Shown here one piece after another: positions 24,233 to 33,248 of a stretch of DNA of 33,248 nt; the first letter of the stretch is position 1, and every line of letters starts with the position of its first letter. Position numbers and translations under genes: made by a program. Source of the stretch: Pseudomonadota bacterium (GTDB lineage Bacteria > Pseudomonadota > Gammaproteobacteria > Pseudomonadales > Halieaceae); assembly GCA_030591305.1 (NCBI GenBank), contig JAUVBI010000005.1, positions 1 through 33,248 on the forward strand, given 5' to 3'. The notes beneath the pieces were generated by a model. That model made no database searches. It saw nothing but the letters and a program-made list of their open reading frames with translations, and had not been told where the DNA came from.

Positions 24233-24887
24233 TACCGGCTTCGTCGGCTTCCACTATCCAGGTCTCTTTCAGTGCCTCCTCTATCCAGGCCTGCATATCG
24301 ATGTCAGACAACAGGTGATCGCAATAAACCTGAACAGGTTCCGGCAGTTGAACACCGTAATTTCGAAAACGCATCACCACGGGAGCAAACATGGCATCTG
24401 CAATACTGAAATCCCCCAGCAGCCAGGGCCCGGTATTTTTATGAGCAGAAAGCGCAGACATCCAGAGAGAACAAACCCGGCCTATATCCCCCTGCAGGCT
24501 TTCGCTCATGGGTACGTGCCGGTTTAATGCCCGGCAGTTCATGGGCAGTTCATTGCGCAGAGACATAAAGCTACTGTGCATTTCGGCAACCATAGAGCGA
24601 CCCAGACCACGGATCGAAAGGTCAGTTGGCCACAGACGACCACCGGCGAAGGTCTCGTTAGCATATTCACAGATAGCCAGGGAATCCCAAACCGGTCGTC
24701 CTCCGTGCCAAAGAACGGGCACACGGCCACTTGGAGAGTGCTCAATAATACGCTGTTGAAATTCAGGCGTATCCAGCGGCAGAAGCACCTCCTCAAAATT
24801 GACGCCGCATTTGCGAAGACAGAGCCAGGCCCGCAGGGACCAGCTAGAATAGTTTTTGTTGCCAATAACCAGGCGAACTTCGCTCAT
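24213..24887 (-). CDS. glutathione S-transferase family protein
   Basis: The 224-residue protein has an N-terminal thioredoxin-like domain with NKNYSSWSLRAWLCLR near residue 10 (the serine there is the likely catalytic residue), SGRVPVLWHGG, and DSLAICEYANE for glutathione binding. The C-terminal helical domain has DFSIADAMFAPVVMRF. It may conjugate or isomerise small electrophiles in the cytoplasm. Overlap with the downstream permease gene suggests linked roles, for example detoxification and export. Confidence 0.88.
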   Translation of the reverse strand: MSEVRLVIGNKNYSSWSLRAWLCLRKCGVNFEEVLLPLDTPEFQQRIIEHSPSGRVPVLWHGGRPVWDSLAICEYANETFAGGRLWPTDLSIRGLGRSMVAEMHSSFMSLRNELPMNCRALNRHVPMSESLQGDIGRVCSLWMSALSAHKNTGPWLLGDFSIADAMFAPVVMRFRNYGVQLPEPVQVYCDHLLSDIDMQAWIEEALKETWIVEADEAGSEPSLG

Positions 24888-25079
24888 ACTCTGCTTATCA
24901 CTGCATTAGGTAGGCTGGCCACGTTACCATTAGTGAGCCTGACGACTCAATGATTACACTGAACTTAAGCGGCTCGAGGTATTTCTAATATTTTCTGGAG
25001 AAGCAGGACCATGGCGTTTGCAAGGCCTCCCCAATCCTTATTAGAATACAGCTTCGTTTTTAACAGCAGGGTGACGCGG
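24888..25079. other. divergent intergenic region between GST and molybdenum hydroxylase genes
   Basis: Promoters for both directions should lie here. Only a weak TAATAT at 24986-24991 was seen on the plus strand. GGAG at 24997-25000 precedes an in-frame ATG at 25011, an alternative start for the next gene. No FNR box or other operator was recognised. Confidence 0.3.
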
Positions 25080-25580
25080 ATGATAAAACTAAACATCAAT
25101 GGGAAACACCATGCGATTGATGTTGATCCCGACACCCCTCTGTTGTGGGTAATCCGGGAAAACCTCGGTCTCACAGGTACCAAATTTGGCTGTGGTATTG
25201 CTCAGTGTGGCGCCTGTACCGTGCACCACAACGGCACCCCTATTCGCTCCTGTACCACCCCCGTTGCCAGTGTTGAGGGGGGTGATATTACAACGATCGA
25301 GGGAATTGCCAGTACCGACAAACTCCACCCGGTTCAGCAGGCCTGGATCGATGAGCAGGTACCCCAGTGCGGCTACTGCCAGTCGGGCCAGATAATGTCG
25401 GCTGTCGCCCTGTTAAACCGTAACCCACATCCGACAGACAATGACATTGATGCAGCCATGTCCGGCAATATTTGCAGATGTGGCATGTATTCCCGAATCA
25501 GGAGGGGGATACAGCGAGTTGCGACGGGCGAAGTACAACTGTTTGACCCCCTGGCCGAGCCGGAGATACAACATGGGTAA
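25080..25580 (+). CDS. (2Fe-2S) subunit of a molybdenum hydroxylase (IorA type)
   Basis: The 166-residue protein binds two [2Fe-2S] clusters. The plant-ferredoxin-like one uses C38, C43, C46 and C58. The helical one uses C97, C100, C132 and C134 (CGYCQSG and ICRC). It carries electrons from the molybdenum site of the large subunit to an acceptor such as cytochrome c. The ATG at 25080 gives the family-typical MIKLNINGK start; an ATG at 25011 would add 23 atypical residues. The stop overlaps the next gene by 8 bases. The substrate (aldehyde or N-heterocycle) is not known. Confidence 0.9.
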   Translation: MIKLNINGKHHAIDVDPDTPLLWVIRENLGLTGTKFGCGIAQCGACTVHHNGTPIRSCTTPVASVEGGDITTIEGIASTDKLHPVQQAWIDEQVPQCGYCQSGQIMSAVALLNRNPHPTDNDIDAAMSGNICRCGMYSRIRRGIQRVATGEVQLFDPLAEPEIQHG

Positions 25581-27816
25581 GTGGACCAGACGAGGGTTCA
25601 TCAGTGCCGGTGTTGTCGGAGGCAGCGCCCTTTTAATAGGAATCACTATTCGCCCTGGCCACCGGGCACCGGGCCTCGCCCAATATGTTGCCCGCGAAGG
25701 AGAGACCTTGATCAATGCATGGGTCAAAATTGATGCCGACAACAAGGTCACCGCGATAGTGCCACATTCTGAGATGGGCCAGGGCGCGCAAACGGCTCTC
25801 AGCCAGATGCTGGCCGATGAGCTGGATGCGGACTGGAACGATGTCTCTTTTTTGGAGGCACCCGCTGAGGATGGATACGCTAACTACGCACTGGGCAAGG
25901 GCTACCTGCTTGGGGACACAAAAATTCCGGCGATACTCGCGGGCAGCGTCGACGGTATTTTCATGCAGATGACCAAAGCCGTTCACCTGCAGATTACCGG
26001 TGGCAGCACCAGCATCCGGGCGACAGGTGTATATGGCATGCGAGTCGCAGGGGCTGCGGCCCGCGAAATGCTGATGGAAGCAGCGGCGGAGAATTGGAAA
26101 GTTGATGTTTCTGAACTTGGCACTACAAAAGGCATGGTGGTACATAAGGCCAGTGGCAGGCGCGAACCCTACTCCACCTTCGCAGTGAAGGCGGGAGAAA
26201 AAACACCCCCCTCACAACCCCGGCTCAAAACGCCGGAACAATTTACCGTCATGGGAAAAAGCAAACCACGCCTGGATATCCCGTCCAAGGTGGATGGCTC
26301 TGCCCTCTTTGGTATCGATGTTGTTGTAGAGGGCATGAAATACGCCACCGTCAAGGCCGCACCGGTTTTCGGCACCAAAGTCGCACGCATAGAATCCGCT
26401 AAAGCCAGAAAAATGCCCGGCGTCATAGACATTGTCAATCTCGATGACGCCGTAGCCGTGGTAGCCGACGGATATTGGCAAGCACGACAAGCCCTGGCCG
26501 CCGTTGACGTCAGTTGGACTGAGGCAGGCAGCGAAAACGTGACCAGTCAAAGTCTGTTCAAACAGTTTCAGGATGACATGACGCAAGCAAATGCATCCGG
26601 CAAATCCAATAATGACCTGGAGATCGGCGATACCGGGGAAGCGTTCACCAGCGCTTCTCGTGTCGTCGAGAGAAATTACAGAGTACCTTACCTGGCACAC
26701 GCCTGCATGGAGCCGATGAACGCCGTGGCCCGGGTTGTCGATGGCAAATGTGACCTTTGGACCGGCACACAAAACCCCCTGGGGTTTAAATATGATGTGG
26801 CCGATGCCCTGAGTATAGACGCGAGCGACGTGAGCGTGACTAACTACTTCATGGGCGGTGGATTTGGTCGACGCTCTAACGCGGATGCCGCTATACAGGC
26901 TGCCAGGATTTCAAAGCAAGTGAATGTGCCGGTCAAACTGATATGGTCCAGAGAAGAGGATGTGCAACACGACCACTACCGCCCCGCCGTAGCCTCCAGC
27001 TTTCGCGCTACACTGAATGACCAAGGGCTGCCCATCGCCTGGGAAAATATATTCATAGACAAGCACGAACCGGTAGAGGCACCCCATATATCCTACGCCA
27101 TTCCAAACCAGCGCATACACTTTGCCGACAGCCCAACCCATATACCTTTTGGGCCATGGCGTAGTGTAGACCACTCGCAACATGGTTTCTTTGTCGAATC
27201 ATTCATCGATGAACTTGCCTATGAAGCGGGCATAGACCCCTACCAGTTTCGCCGTGACCTCCTGCAAAACCATAAAAGGCAACGGGATGTTCTCGATCTC
27301 GCTGCAGCTAAAGCAAACTGGAGCACACCCCTGGGCGAGAACCGCGGCCGTGGTATTTCGCTGCAGGAATCCTTCGGTTCTATCGTTGCCGAGGTCGTGG
27401 AAGTGACGGTGGTTAAAGGCAGCGTGAATGTCGACAAGGTTATTGTTGCCGTTGATGCCGGGTTTGCCGTTTCGCCGGATGGGCTGATCGCCCAGATGGA
27501 GTCGGGCGTTATTTACGGCCTGACTGCAGCCCTCTACGGAGAGGTTTCGATAGAGAACGGCAAAGTGCAGCAGAGTAACTTTCATGACTACCCTATGGTG
27601 AGAATGAATTCAGCCCCGAAAATAGAAACGTATATTATCAACAGCCACGAGAGTTGGGGAGGAGCCGGGGAGCCTGGCACGCCCGGCACCGCACCGGCAC
27701 TCACCAATGCCATATTCGCCGCCACAGGTACTCGCATCCGCGAATTGCCCGTTGGCAAATACGCGCTCAACGTGGAATTCCATGAAGAAAAAGATGTTTG
27801 GCTCAGGCCCTCGTGA
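25573..27816 (+). CDS. molybdopterin-binding subunit of a molybdenum hydroxylase (IorB type), Tat-exported
   Basis: The 747-residue protein begins with a twin-arginine signal ([20 protein letters not shown]), so the folded enzyme is sent to the periplasm. [32 protein letters not shown] and [19 protein letters not shown] are hallmarks of the IorB/aldehyde-dehydrogenase-like family, with E700 the likely catalytic glutamate. The family hydroxylates aldehydes or aromatic N-heterocycles with water as oxygen donor. The frame opens earlier, but the ATG at 25573 with GGAG at 25562-25565 is clear. No c-type cytochrome or XdhC-like maturation gene is adjacent. Confidence 0.9.
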   Translation: MGKWTRRGFISAGVVGGSALLIGITIRPGHRAPGLAQYVAREGETLINAWVKIDADNKVTAIVPHSEMGQGAQTALSQMLADELDADWNDVSFLEAPAEDGYANYALGKGYLLGDTKIPAILAGSVDGIFMQMTKAVHLQITGGSTSIRATGVYGMRVAGAAAREMLMEAAAENWKVDVSELGTTKGMVVHKASGRREPYSTFAVKAGEKTPPSQPRLKTPEQFTVMGKSKPRLDIPSKVDGSALFGIDVVVEGMKYATVKAAPVFGTKVARIESAKARKMPGVIDIVNLDDAVAVVADGYWQARQALAAVDVSWTEAGSENVTSQSLFKQFQDDMTQANASGKSNNDLEIGDTGEAFTSASRVVERNYRVPYLAHACMEPMNAVARVVDGKCDLWTGTQNPLGFKYDVADALSIDASDVSVTNYFMGGGFGRRSNADAAIQAARISKQVNVPVKLIWSREEDVQHDHYRPAVASSFRATLNDQGLPIAWENIFIDKHEPVEAPHISYAIPNQRIHFADSPTHIPFGPWRSVDHSQHGFFVESFIDELAYEAGIDPYQFRRDLLQNHKRQRDVLDLAAAKANWSTPLGENRGRGISLQESFGSIVAEVVEVTVVKGSVNVDKVIVAVDAGFAVSPDGLIAQMESGVIYGLTAALYGEVSIENGKVQQSNFHDYPMVRMNSAPKIETYIINSHESWGGAGEPGTPGTAPALTNAIFAATGTRIRELPVGKYALNVEFHEEKDVWLRPS

Positions 27817-28609
27817 AAACTCTCCACTCCTGAAGAGCACCCGCCTCGCTGTAATTTCAAAGCAGTTTAGCCGGTTACTCTGGGCAGCTACACTTGCCAT
27901 GGCGGCGCTGACTGCGGACGCAGAACAGGCCGATACACGGAAGCTTTTTGACACTGAATCGCCCTCCTGGCTGCGAGCGATTGGCAAGCTGCAGGTGCCG
28001 GGCGTCAAATACAAACAGGGCTACCCGCTTAACTATCGAGAGGATTGTAGCGCCACCCTGATCACCAGCTCTAAAAGTGCCGCTGTGAAGGAAACCAGCG
28101 CAGACACTATCATCACCGCCTGGCACTGCCTGGAATTTTACAGTGACCTGAGTAAAACCATTACGTTTACCTTGCTCTATGGTACGAAGCAGAGCATTAC
28201 AAGATCAGCCTACCGGATTTCCGCCGGCGACAATATGAATGGCGATTGGGCGGTATTACGATTATCGCAATCCGTACCTACCAGCAGCGTTGCCGCCCTG
28301 AGAGTACATCCGGGCGCGGCCGATAGGCAGCGTGCCATTACCATGGCGGGATACTCAAAAAACAGTCCGGGAGAACGTCTGAGCTACGACCCCGATTGCT
28401 CGATAATAATGGCAGAACCGGCACGACAGGATGGTATTACAAGTAATTGTAAAGCGTTAAAAGGTGCATCTGGCGGGGCGGTTGTACAACTATCGGCACA
28501 GGGAGAGCCGCTGCTCGCCGGTGTTATCTCTCAGGGTGACGGCCAGAATATGAGTGTGTTCGTCCCGGTTGATGAATTCAGGTCGGCGATACAGGCGAGC
28601 CTGAGGTAA
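27782..28609 (+). CDS. secreted trypsin-like serine protease
   Basis: The 275-residue protein carries a hydrophobic segment LLWAATLAMAALTADA after a basic stretch, an uncleaved or long signal peptide ending near residue 48. The triad fits H115 (TAWHCL), D155 (GDWAVLRL) and S230 (GASGGAV), all in chymotrypsin-fold context. The start is unclear. ATGs at 27782 and 27794 both lie within the end of the IorB gene, overlapping it by 23-35 bases in another frame, and no better start follows. It may process or degrade periplasmic or external protein. Cotranscription with the hydroxylase is likely from the overlap. Confidence 0.8.
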   Translation: MKKKMFGSGPRENSPLLKSTRLAVISKQFSRLLWAATLAMAALTADAEQADTRKLFDTESPSWLRAIGKLQVPGVKYKQGYPLNYREDCSATLITSSKSAAVKETSADTIITAWHCLEFYSDLSKTITFTLLYGTKQSITRSAYRISAGDNMNGDWAVLRLSQSVPTSSVAALRVHPGAADRQRAITMAGYSKNSPGERLSYDPDCSIIMAEPARQDGITSNCKALKGASGGAVVQLSAQGEPLLAGVISQGDGQNMSVFVPVDEFRSAIQASLR

Positions 28610-28653
28610 AACTTGCGCGCATGGTGCACTCCGACTCCTCTAGCAGCAGGGAA

Positions 28654-30273
28654 TCAATACCACTGTCCTGCACTCAGGGTGATAAACCCCGACTGGTCAA
28701 TTTCCAGCAGTGTGGGTACAGTGCGCGCTGTAGCTGCCTTCAACTCCCGCTCTAGCGACTCCAGGTCGGTGGGCTTTTCAGCTGCGCATCCCATAGCCCG
28801 GGCCAGGGATACGAAATCTGGAGGGGCAATATCCACACCCACCGGCTCAATCTCTGAGGCCAGCATGCCCTGCTTAATCTCACTGTAACCGTGATTATTC
28901 CAGACAATAACCACTACCGGTAAACCGGCTGCAACCCCCGCCGCCAACTCTGGCAGGGTAAACTGGGCAGAGCCATCCCCTATTAATACCACTATCGGTG
29001 CGTCCGGCCTTGCAAGCCTGGCGCCCATAGCCGCCGGAATGGCATAACCCAGCGTCCCGCCCCCAGTGGCAGAATGAAAGTATTGCCTGGGCCCTGTGGG
29101 CTCATACTGCCACACTGCATAGTAGGTGGGCAGGGTTGAGTCTCCCACCAATACCAGGCCCGGTAAGGACGCCTGCAGCACCTCAAAAAAGGCCTGGAAT
29201 TCCGGGTGGTAATGCGCCTCGGTACGAATCTCAGCGCGTGTAGAGGCCACCCTTGACGTCGCCGTAGTAGAGCTTTTGGCGGGAAGAATGGCACTGAGTG
29301 CTTTTAGCGACAATCTTGCATCACCGCAAATCGCAATATCCGGGCGCAGATTTCGACACAATTGCTGGGCGTCTATGTCAATTCGGATCAGTTTTGCCTG
29401 CAACACCAAGTCACCGACAAACAGCATGTCGTAATCAGTTTCGCCAAACTCGGTTCCCACCGCCAGAATCACATCCGATTCCTGCAACAGTTTTCTCACC
29501 ACAGGTAAACTGGGACTGCCTCCCACCGCCAGCGGATGAGACAGCGGCACCAGCCCCTTGGCATTAACCGTATTTACCACCGGTGCGTTTAACTGCTCGG
29601 CGACAGCGCACAACTCGGCAGCCGCCTCCACCGCACCACCCCCTGCAATCACACAGGGTTTTCGGGCTGCCACCAGCATGTCCCTGGCTGCGCTCAACGC
29701 TTCGGTATTGGCGCTGGCGGGAAGGCAAGGTGGCCAGCGTTGTGGCGAAACATGACTGGCATCAGCAGTGATAATATCCAGCGGAATCTCAATATGTACC
29801 GGCCCCGGGCGCTCGCTGCTAAAAACAGCGAAGGCGCGAGCCAGAATCCTGGGCAACTCATCAGGTCGCATAAGCGTATGACTGAAACGACTGCACTGAC
29901 TCACCAACGCATTCTGGTTTGGCAGTTCGTGCAAGTGCCCTTCGCCCATACCAAGCTGGTGACGCGCGGCAACCGCTGAAATAACAAGCATGGGAATGGA
30001 ATCTGCCAGGGCCTGCATCATTGGCGTCATAGCATTGGTAAGGCCGGGGCCGGAGATAAGAAAACAGACGCCGGGGCGACCACAGGCCCTGGCGTAGCCA
30101 TCGGCCATAAAACCAGCACCCTGCTCGTGGCGCGGCGATATATGGCGGATAGAAGACCCGGCCAGACCACGGTAAAGTTCCACCGTGTGGTTTCCGGGGA
30201 TACCAAACACCGTATCTACACCGTAGTCTTGCAGCAATTCAACCAGTCGTTCTCCGCATGTTACTGCTGTCAT
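28654..30273 (-). CDS. thiamine diphosphate-dependent decarboxylase/acetolactate synthase-like enzyme (AruI-like)
   Basis: The 539-residue protein has the full three-domain ThDP layout. VDTVFGIPGNHTVELYRGLA opens it, the cofactor-activating E50 lies in RHEQGAGFMADGYARA, and the ThDP-Mg motif GDGSAQFTLPELAAG followed by WNNHGY lies in the C-terminal domain. The N-terminus resembles proteins annotated as 5-guanidino-2-oxopentanoate decarboxylase (AruI), an arginine-transaminase pathway enzyme, but acetolactate-synthase-like relatives are many and no arginine gene adjoins. It starts two bases after trhO, so it is probably the third gene of the bolA-trhO unit. Confidence 0.82.
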   Translation of the reverse strand: MTAVTCGERLVELLQDYGVDTVFGIPGNHTVELYRGLAGSSIRHISPRHEQGAGFMADGYARACGRPGVCFLISGPGLTNAMTPMMQALADSIPMLVISAVAARHQLGMGEGHLHELPNQNALVSQCSRFSHTLMRPDELPRILARAFAVFSSERPGPVHIEIPLDIITADASHVSPQRWPPCLPASANTEALSAARDMLVAARKPCVIAGGGAVEAAAELCAVAEQLNAPVVNTVNAKGLVPLSHPLAVGGSPSLPVVRKLLQESDVILAVGTEFGETDYDMLFVGDLVLQAKLIRIDIDAQQLCRNLRPDIAICGDARLSLKALSAILPAKSSTTATSRVASTRAEIRTEAHYHPEFQAFFEVLQASLPGLVLVGDSTLPTYYAVWQYEPTGPRQYFHSATGGGTLGYAIPAAMGARLARPDAPIVVLIGDGSAQFTLPELAAGVAAGLPVVVIVWNNHGYSEIKQGMLASEIEPVGVDIAPPDFVSLARAMGCAAEKPTDLESLERELKAATARTVPTLLEIDQSGFITLSAGQWY

Positions 30274-30275
30274 AA

Positions 30276-31241
30276 CTACTGGCCCTCTTCTGGCCTGGCA
30301 CTCTGTCGCGATGGAGGTGGCGTGCCGATATGTGTTTCATTGCGTGTCGCCGATAGCTCTATCTGCTTCTGACGCTCGCTAAAGCGGGCCTTCTGGTCCG
30401 CCGTCAATGTGTCATAGCAGCTCGGGCAGCAAACGCCCTTCAAATATTTTTCCGAGAGCTTGTCTTCCTCGGTGATGGGGTGGCGACAACCGTAACACTG
30501 GTCGTACCGCCCTTTTTCCAGCTGGTGATTTACCGCTACACGGCTGTCAAAAACAAAACACTCCCCCTCCCAGATACTTTCCTCCTCGGGCACATCCTCA
30601 AGGTACTTTAAAATGCCACCCTCCAGGTGGTAAACCTCTTCAAAACCCTCTTTGAGCATGAAAGCCGAGGCTTTTTCACAGCGTATTCCACCGGTACAGA
30701 ACATGGCCACTTTTTTGTTCTTTTTGGGGTCATAGTTTGCACGCACATAAGCCGGAAACTCTCTAAATGTAGTGGTGTGCGGATCGACCGCCCCGGCAAA
30801 AGTACCGATACCCACTTCGTAATCATTGCGGGTATCAATTAAAACCACATCGGGATCGGCAACAAGCGCGTTCCAGTTGGTGGGTTTAACATAGGCACCC
30901 ACCACCTCATTGGGGTCGATGGCTTCCACCCCCATGGTGACAATCTCTTTCTTGAGTTTTACCTTCATCCGATAAAATGGCATGTGCTCATCGTAGGACT
31001 CTTTGTGCGTCAGGTCGGCCAGGCGAGAGTCATTTTTCAGATAGGCAAGCACCTCATCCACCCCCGCCCTGCTGCCGGCGATGGTGCCGTTGATTCCCTC
31101 CCGGGCAAGTAACAATGTCCCCTTGATACCCGAGGCAATACAGGCCTGTAGTAGCGGCTGGCGCAATTCATGGAAGTCGTCCAGGGTGACAAACTTATAC
31201 AGGGCAGCAACTACATGGTCCTTGCATAAGCTTTCACTCAC
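30276..31241 (-). CDS. trhO: tRNA uridine(34) hydroxylase (rhodanese-related)
   Basis: The 321-residue protein matches the TrhO/YceA family. An N-terminal acylphosphatase-like part ([19 protein letters not shown]) is followed by a rhodanese domain with the active-site loop [11 protein letters not shown]. The C-terminal cysteines CYGCRHP and CCPSCYD may bind zinc. It hydroxylates uridine 34 of certain tRNAs using oxygen. The start codon is GTG at 31241, overlapping the bolA stop (GTGA), so the two are translationally coupled. The C-terminal tail past residue 300 is longer than usual and low in complexity. Confidence 0.92.
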   Translation of the reverse strand: MSESLCKDHVVAALYKFVTLDDFHELRQPLLQACIASGIKGTLLLAREGINGTIAGSRAGVDEVLAYLKNDSRLADLTHKESYDEHMPFYRMKVKLKKEIVTMGVEAIDPNEVVGAYVKPTNWNALVADPDVVLIDTRNDYEVGIGTFAGAVDPHTTTFREFPAYVRANYDPKKNKKVAMFCTGGIRCEKASAFMLKEGFEEVYHLEGGILKYLEDVPEEESIWEGECFVFDSRVAVNHQLEKGRYDQCYGCRHPITEEDKLSEKYLKGVCCPSCYDTLTADQKARFSERQKQIELSATRNETHIGTPPPSRQSARPEEGQ

Positions 31242-31546
31242 AGGCTATCGCCCATGCAATTGGGTGATTCGGGTGCCGATTCGCGTTGCTGCCACTCCTC
31301 GGGTGTATAGGTGTGTAGGGCAAGTGCATGCACCGGGCCCTCCAGTTGTTCCGCCAATGCACTGTATACTTTCTGGTGTCTGGCCACTTCGCGCAAGCCG
31401 ACAAAACCCTCGCTGACAATGACAACCTTAAAATGGGTTTCTGAATTTGGCGGAACACTGTGCTGATGGCTCTCGTTGACCACTTGCAGGATGCTGGGGC
31501 TCAACAGGGTAGCCAATTCACTCTCAATCTGATCTTGTACGTTCAT
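31238..31546 (-). CDS. bolA: BolA-family protein
   Basis: The 102-residue protein has the BolA fold landmarks [31 protein letters not shown] and [14 protein letters not shown]. BolA proteins bind glutaredoxins and iron-sulfur clusters and can act on gene expression and cell shape. AGGGAG lies 5 bases before the ATG and a good promoter lies just upstream. It heads the unit bolA-trhO-ThDP enzyme. Confidence 0.92.
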   Translation of the reverse strand: MNVQDQIESELATLLSPSILQVVNESHQHSVPPNSETHFKVVIVSEGFVGLREVARHQKVYSALAEQLEGPVHALALHTYTPEEWQQRESAPESPNCMGDSL

Positions 31547-31572
31547 AGAATCTCCCTACTTTCGAGGCGCGA

Positions 31573-31602
31573 ATTATAACTGAGACCAGCGGCAGCGGTC
31601 AC
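31573..31602 (-). promoter_or_regulatory. bolA promoter
   Basis: On the minus strand a perfect -10 TATAAT lies at 31578-31573. GTGACC (4 of 6 bases of a -35) lies at 31602-31597, 18 bases before it. The predicted start is about 20 bases upstream of the bolA ATG, leaving room for AGGGAG at 31557-31552. Confidence 0.65.
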
Positions 31603-31751
31603 CTGATGCGCAGTGTTATTGAGCATACGGTAGCCCCCGGGAGCAGTCCTATCTTGCTGTACCCAGTACGTGTGTGCCGGGGCATACTACCAGAATCTGG
31701 ATCGCCATGGACAATACAGCCCCGGGCAGTAACGGCAACTGATATTTGTAC

Positions 31752-31795
31752 TTGGCCCTGTGCGGTTCGCATCATATACTCAAGATTGCGCAATC
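31752..31795 (+). promoter_or_regulatory. promoter with overlapping 12-bp palindrome
   Basis: TTGGCC at 31752-31757 (4 of 6) and TATACT at 31775-31780 (5 of 6) are spaced by 17 bases. The predicted start near 31787 falls inside the perfect palindrome GATTGCGCAATC at 31784-31795, a candidate operator. The next gene begins at 31811. Confidence 0.55.
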
Positions 31796-31810
31796 ACTCG
31801 AGGTTACACT

Positions 31811-32527
31811 ATGGAGTCGCTTTTTGACGTCTGTTTCGCCGGGCAGCTTCTCGATGGGCAGGAGCTGCAGGATGTCCGTCAGAAAGTGCAAAAGCTGTTC
31901 AATGCCACCCCTGAAACGTTAGATAAGTTATTCAGTGGCAAAACTCAGCTGGTGAAACGTGGCTGCGACCAGGCGACCGCTGCGAAATACAAACAGGCCA
32001 TGGCGCGCGCCGGAGTATTGGCTATCGTTCGCACCTGTGAAGCCAGCGCTGCACAAACCACTGCTCCTGCCGCAGAGCAAGGCGAAGAAAGTGCCGAGGA
32101 AACAGGGTTAAACCTGAGCCCTGCTGGCTCCGATGTTTTGCGACCTGAAGAGCGGATAGCGCCCGTTGCTGTAGACGTTGACATTTCCAAAATAAAATTG
32201 ACTGCTGCCGGTACAGACCTGAGCGATGCAGTGGAGGCCAGCGGCACTCCTCCCGACACCAGTCATCTCTCCATGGGAGAAGTCGGCGAAGATATTCCCA
32301 ACCTGGCCGACACACGCACACAACTCAACCCCGACACCGACAGCATAAACCTCTCCCCCGCCGGCACAGGCTTTTCGGACTGCGCACCCCCGGAGGCAGA
32401 TACACCCACACTGGACCTGTCGAGTATTGAGTTGGCCCCAGCGGGCTCAGACGTATTGGAGGAGCGGTATAAAAAAACCGACAATGAAGAGGGACCGGAC
32501 ACCGACCATATAAGTCTCGAGGATTGA
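31811..32527 (+). CDS. uncharacterised protein with four AGSD-type repeats
   Basis: The 238-residue soluble protein has an N-terminal domain of about 80 residues (FDVCFAGQLLDGQELQDVRQ, then LFSGKTQLVKRGCDQATAAKYKQAM). This domain appears in other gammaproteobacterial proteins of unknown role. A long acidic, disordered-looking region follows, with four copies of a hydrophobic-x-L-x-x-AG-S/T-D-V/L motif at residues 100-110, 128-138, 179-189 and 206-216 (for example LNLSPAGSDVL and IELAPAGSDVL). The repeats may be linear binding sites. The start ATG at 31811 fits the promoter; the frame is open to 31760 but lies across the promoter. No function is assigned. Confidence 0.75.
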   Translation: MESLFDVCFAGQLLDGQELQDVRQKVQKLFNATPETLDKLFSGKTQLVKRGCDQATAAKYKQAMARAGVLAIVRTCEASAAQTTAPAAEQGEESAEETGLNLSPAGSDVLRPEERIAPVAVDVDISKIKLTAAGTDLSDAVEASGTPPDTSHLSMGEVGEDIPNLADTRTQLNPDTDSINLSPAGTGFSDCAPPEADTPTLDLSSIELAPAGSDVLEERYKKTDNEEGPDTDHISLED

Positions 32528-32544
32528 GAAACGCTACTGGAGAG

Positions 32545-33165
32545 TCAAACCAGCTCAGCCGATGCGCGCTCGTACCACGCCTTGAGATAAGTGCATTCTT
32601 CCGGAATAGATTGCTTTACCCAGGCCATAAAATCTACAGCAACCAATAGATCAATATCTGCAAGTGTAAAATTATCTCCTGTCAGCCAGGTGCTACCCGC
32701 CAGGTGAGCATTCAGCGTGGGCAGCAGGTGCTGTAACTGTAACAGGCCACGCTCGGCCAATTCGGGTATCTGGGGGACATCCAGCGGCCCGGGTAACGCC
32801 CGTTCGCGAAAGCCCTTACTGGTATTGCGCAGCATGCTGGCAATGGCCTGCATAAAGCCCACGAACAGTTTATGGTCCCAACTAATAACCTGCGCTTTTT
32901 CCAGCGCCGCTGTGCCCATTAATGGTTTATTTGGGTACAGCTCCTCCAGAAAGGTGCAAATACCCACGACTTCAGTCAAAACAGTGCCGTCATCAAGCAC
33001 CAGAGCAGGCACCGTACACTCGGGGTTTATACTGTGGTAAGTATCGCTGAGTTGCTCTGCTGCCATCATATCGATCTGCTGAGTTTCAATTTCAATACCC
33101 TTGAACTTCATGAACAAAGTAAGCCGTTTGGGGTTGGGGGCGGGGTCATAGGTATACAGCTTCAT
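32545..33165 (-). CDS. glutathione S-transferase family protein
   Basis: The 206-residue protein has an N-terminal thioredoxin-like domain (MKLYTYDPAPNPKRLTLFMK, CTVPALVLDDG with the cis-proline, and LTEVVGICTFLEELYPN). The C-terminal helical domain has LTGDNFTLADIDLLVAVDFM. The active residue is unclear, since the usual Ser/Cys/Tyr near position 10 is replaced by the NPKR context seen in some bacterial subfamilies. The ATG at 33165 fits the family start; an ATG at 33228 would add 21 unlikely residues. It converges with the repeat-protein gene across 17 bases. Confidence 0.87.
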   Translation of the reverse strand: MKLYTYDPAPNPKRLTLFMKFKGIEIETQQIDMMAAEQLSDTYHSINPECTVPALVLDDGTVLTEVVGICTFLEELYPNKPLMGTAALEKAQVISWDHKLFVGFMQAIASMLRNTSKGFRERALPGPLDVPQIPELAERGLLQLQHLLPTLNAHLAGSTWLTGDNFTLADIDLLVAVDFMAWVKQSIPEECTYLKAWYERASAELV

Positions 33166-33248
33166 GGCTATCGCATCTCTTGTTGCATATTGAGTGGTAA
33201 AAGTATTAACTCGGCGCTGGATAAGCATAAACGCTAAGACAGTTATAC

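Overview
The window looks like part of a chromosome of a free-living, respiring gammaproteobacterium, probably a marine Cellvibrionales/Halieaceae-type lineage. The placement rests on the Anr/FNR-hemN-ccoNOQP-ccoGHIS arrangement, the protein style (DUF1631-GGDEF-EAL, COG3650 lipoprotein, BolA-TrhO) and moderate GC. No 16S, tRNA or other strict taxonomic marker is present, so this is inference. No prophage, CRISPR array or complete insertion sequence was seen.

Layout. (1) Positions 1-4095, minus strand: a tightly overlapping deazaflavin cofactor F420 operon, transcribed fno-cofE-cofD-cofC-fbiC. The last gene (FO synthase) runs off the left edge. (2) 4232-7245, plus strand and divergent from the F420 operon: a short-chain dehydrogenase followed by an unusual 743-residue protein with a barrel-like, possibly glycosidase-related N-terminal half and a WaaP/InaA-type kinase C-terminal half. 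(3) 7347-10853: a large DUF1631-GGDEF-EAL cyclic-di-GMP protein with degenerate signature motifs and a perfect 13-bp hairpin early in its coding region. (4) 11056-22547: a micro-oxic respiration block. It holds hemN behind a near-perfect FNR/Anr box, the fnr/anr regulator, a YIP1 membrane protein, the cbb3 oxidase genes ccoN-O-Q-P, the assembly genes ccoG-H-I-S, and a TauE/SafE-like membrane protein. (5) 22548-23017: a non-coding scar with a perfect 36-bp inverted repeat, a third copy of its core, a terminator, and what appears to be an outer-membrane-protein gene reduced to its first and last codons. (6) 23018-24887, minus: a COG3650 lipoprotein, a second TauE/SafE permease and a glutathione S-transferase. 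(7) 25080-28609, plus: a two-subunit molybdenum hydroxylase (IorA/IorB type, Tat-exported) overlapping a secreted trypsin-like protease. (8) 28654-31546, minus: bolA-trhO-ThDP enzyme operon. (9) 31811-33165: a protein with four AGSD-type repeats behind a good promoter and a 12-bp palindrome, then another glutathione S-transferase.

How the parts work together. Anr/FNR senses low oxygen and probably drives hemN directly. hemN supplies heme without oxygen, and the cco genes build the high-affinity terminal oxidase that needs that heme. The F420 operon would make FO, attach the phospho-acid and glutamyl tail, and reduce F420 with NADPH through Fno. No F420-dependent end-user enzyme could be recognised inside the window, which leaves the physiological purpose of F420 here open. 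The most notable items are the gammaproteobacterial F420 operon and the barrel-kinase fusion next to it.
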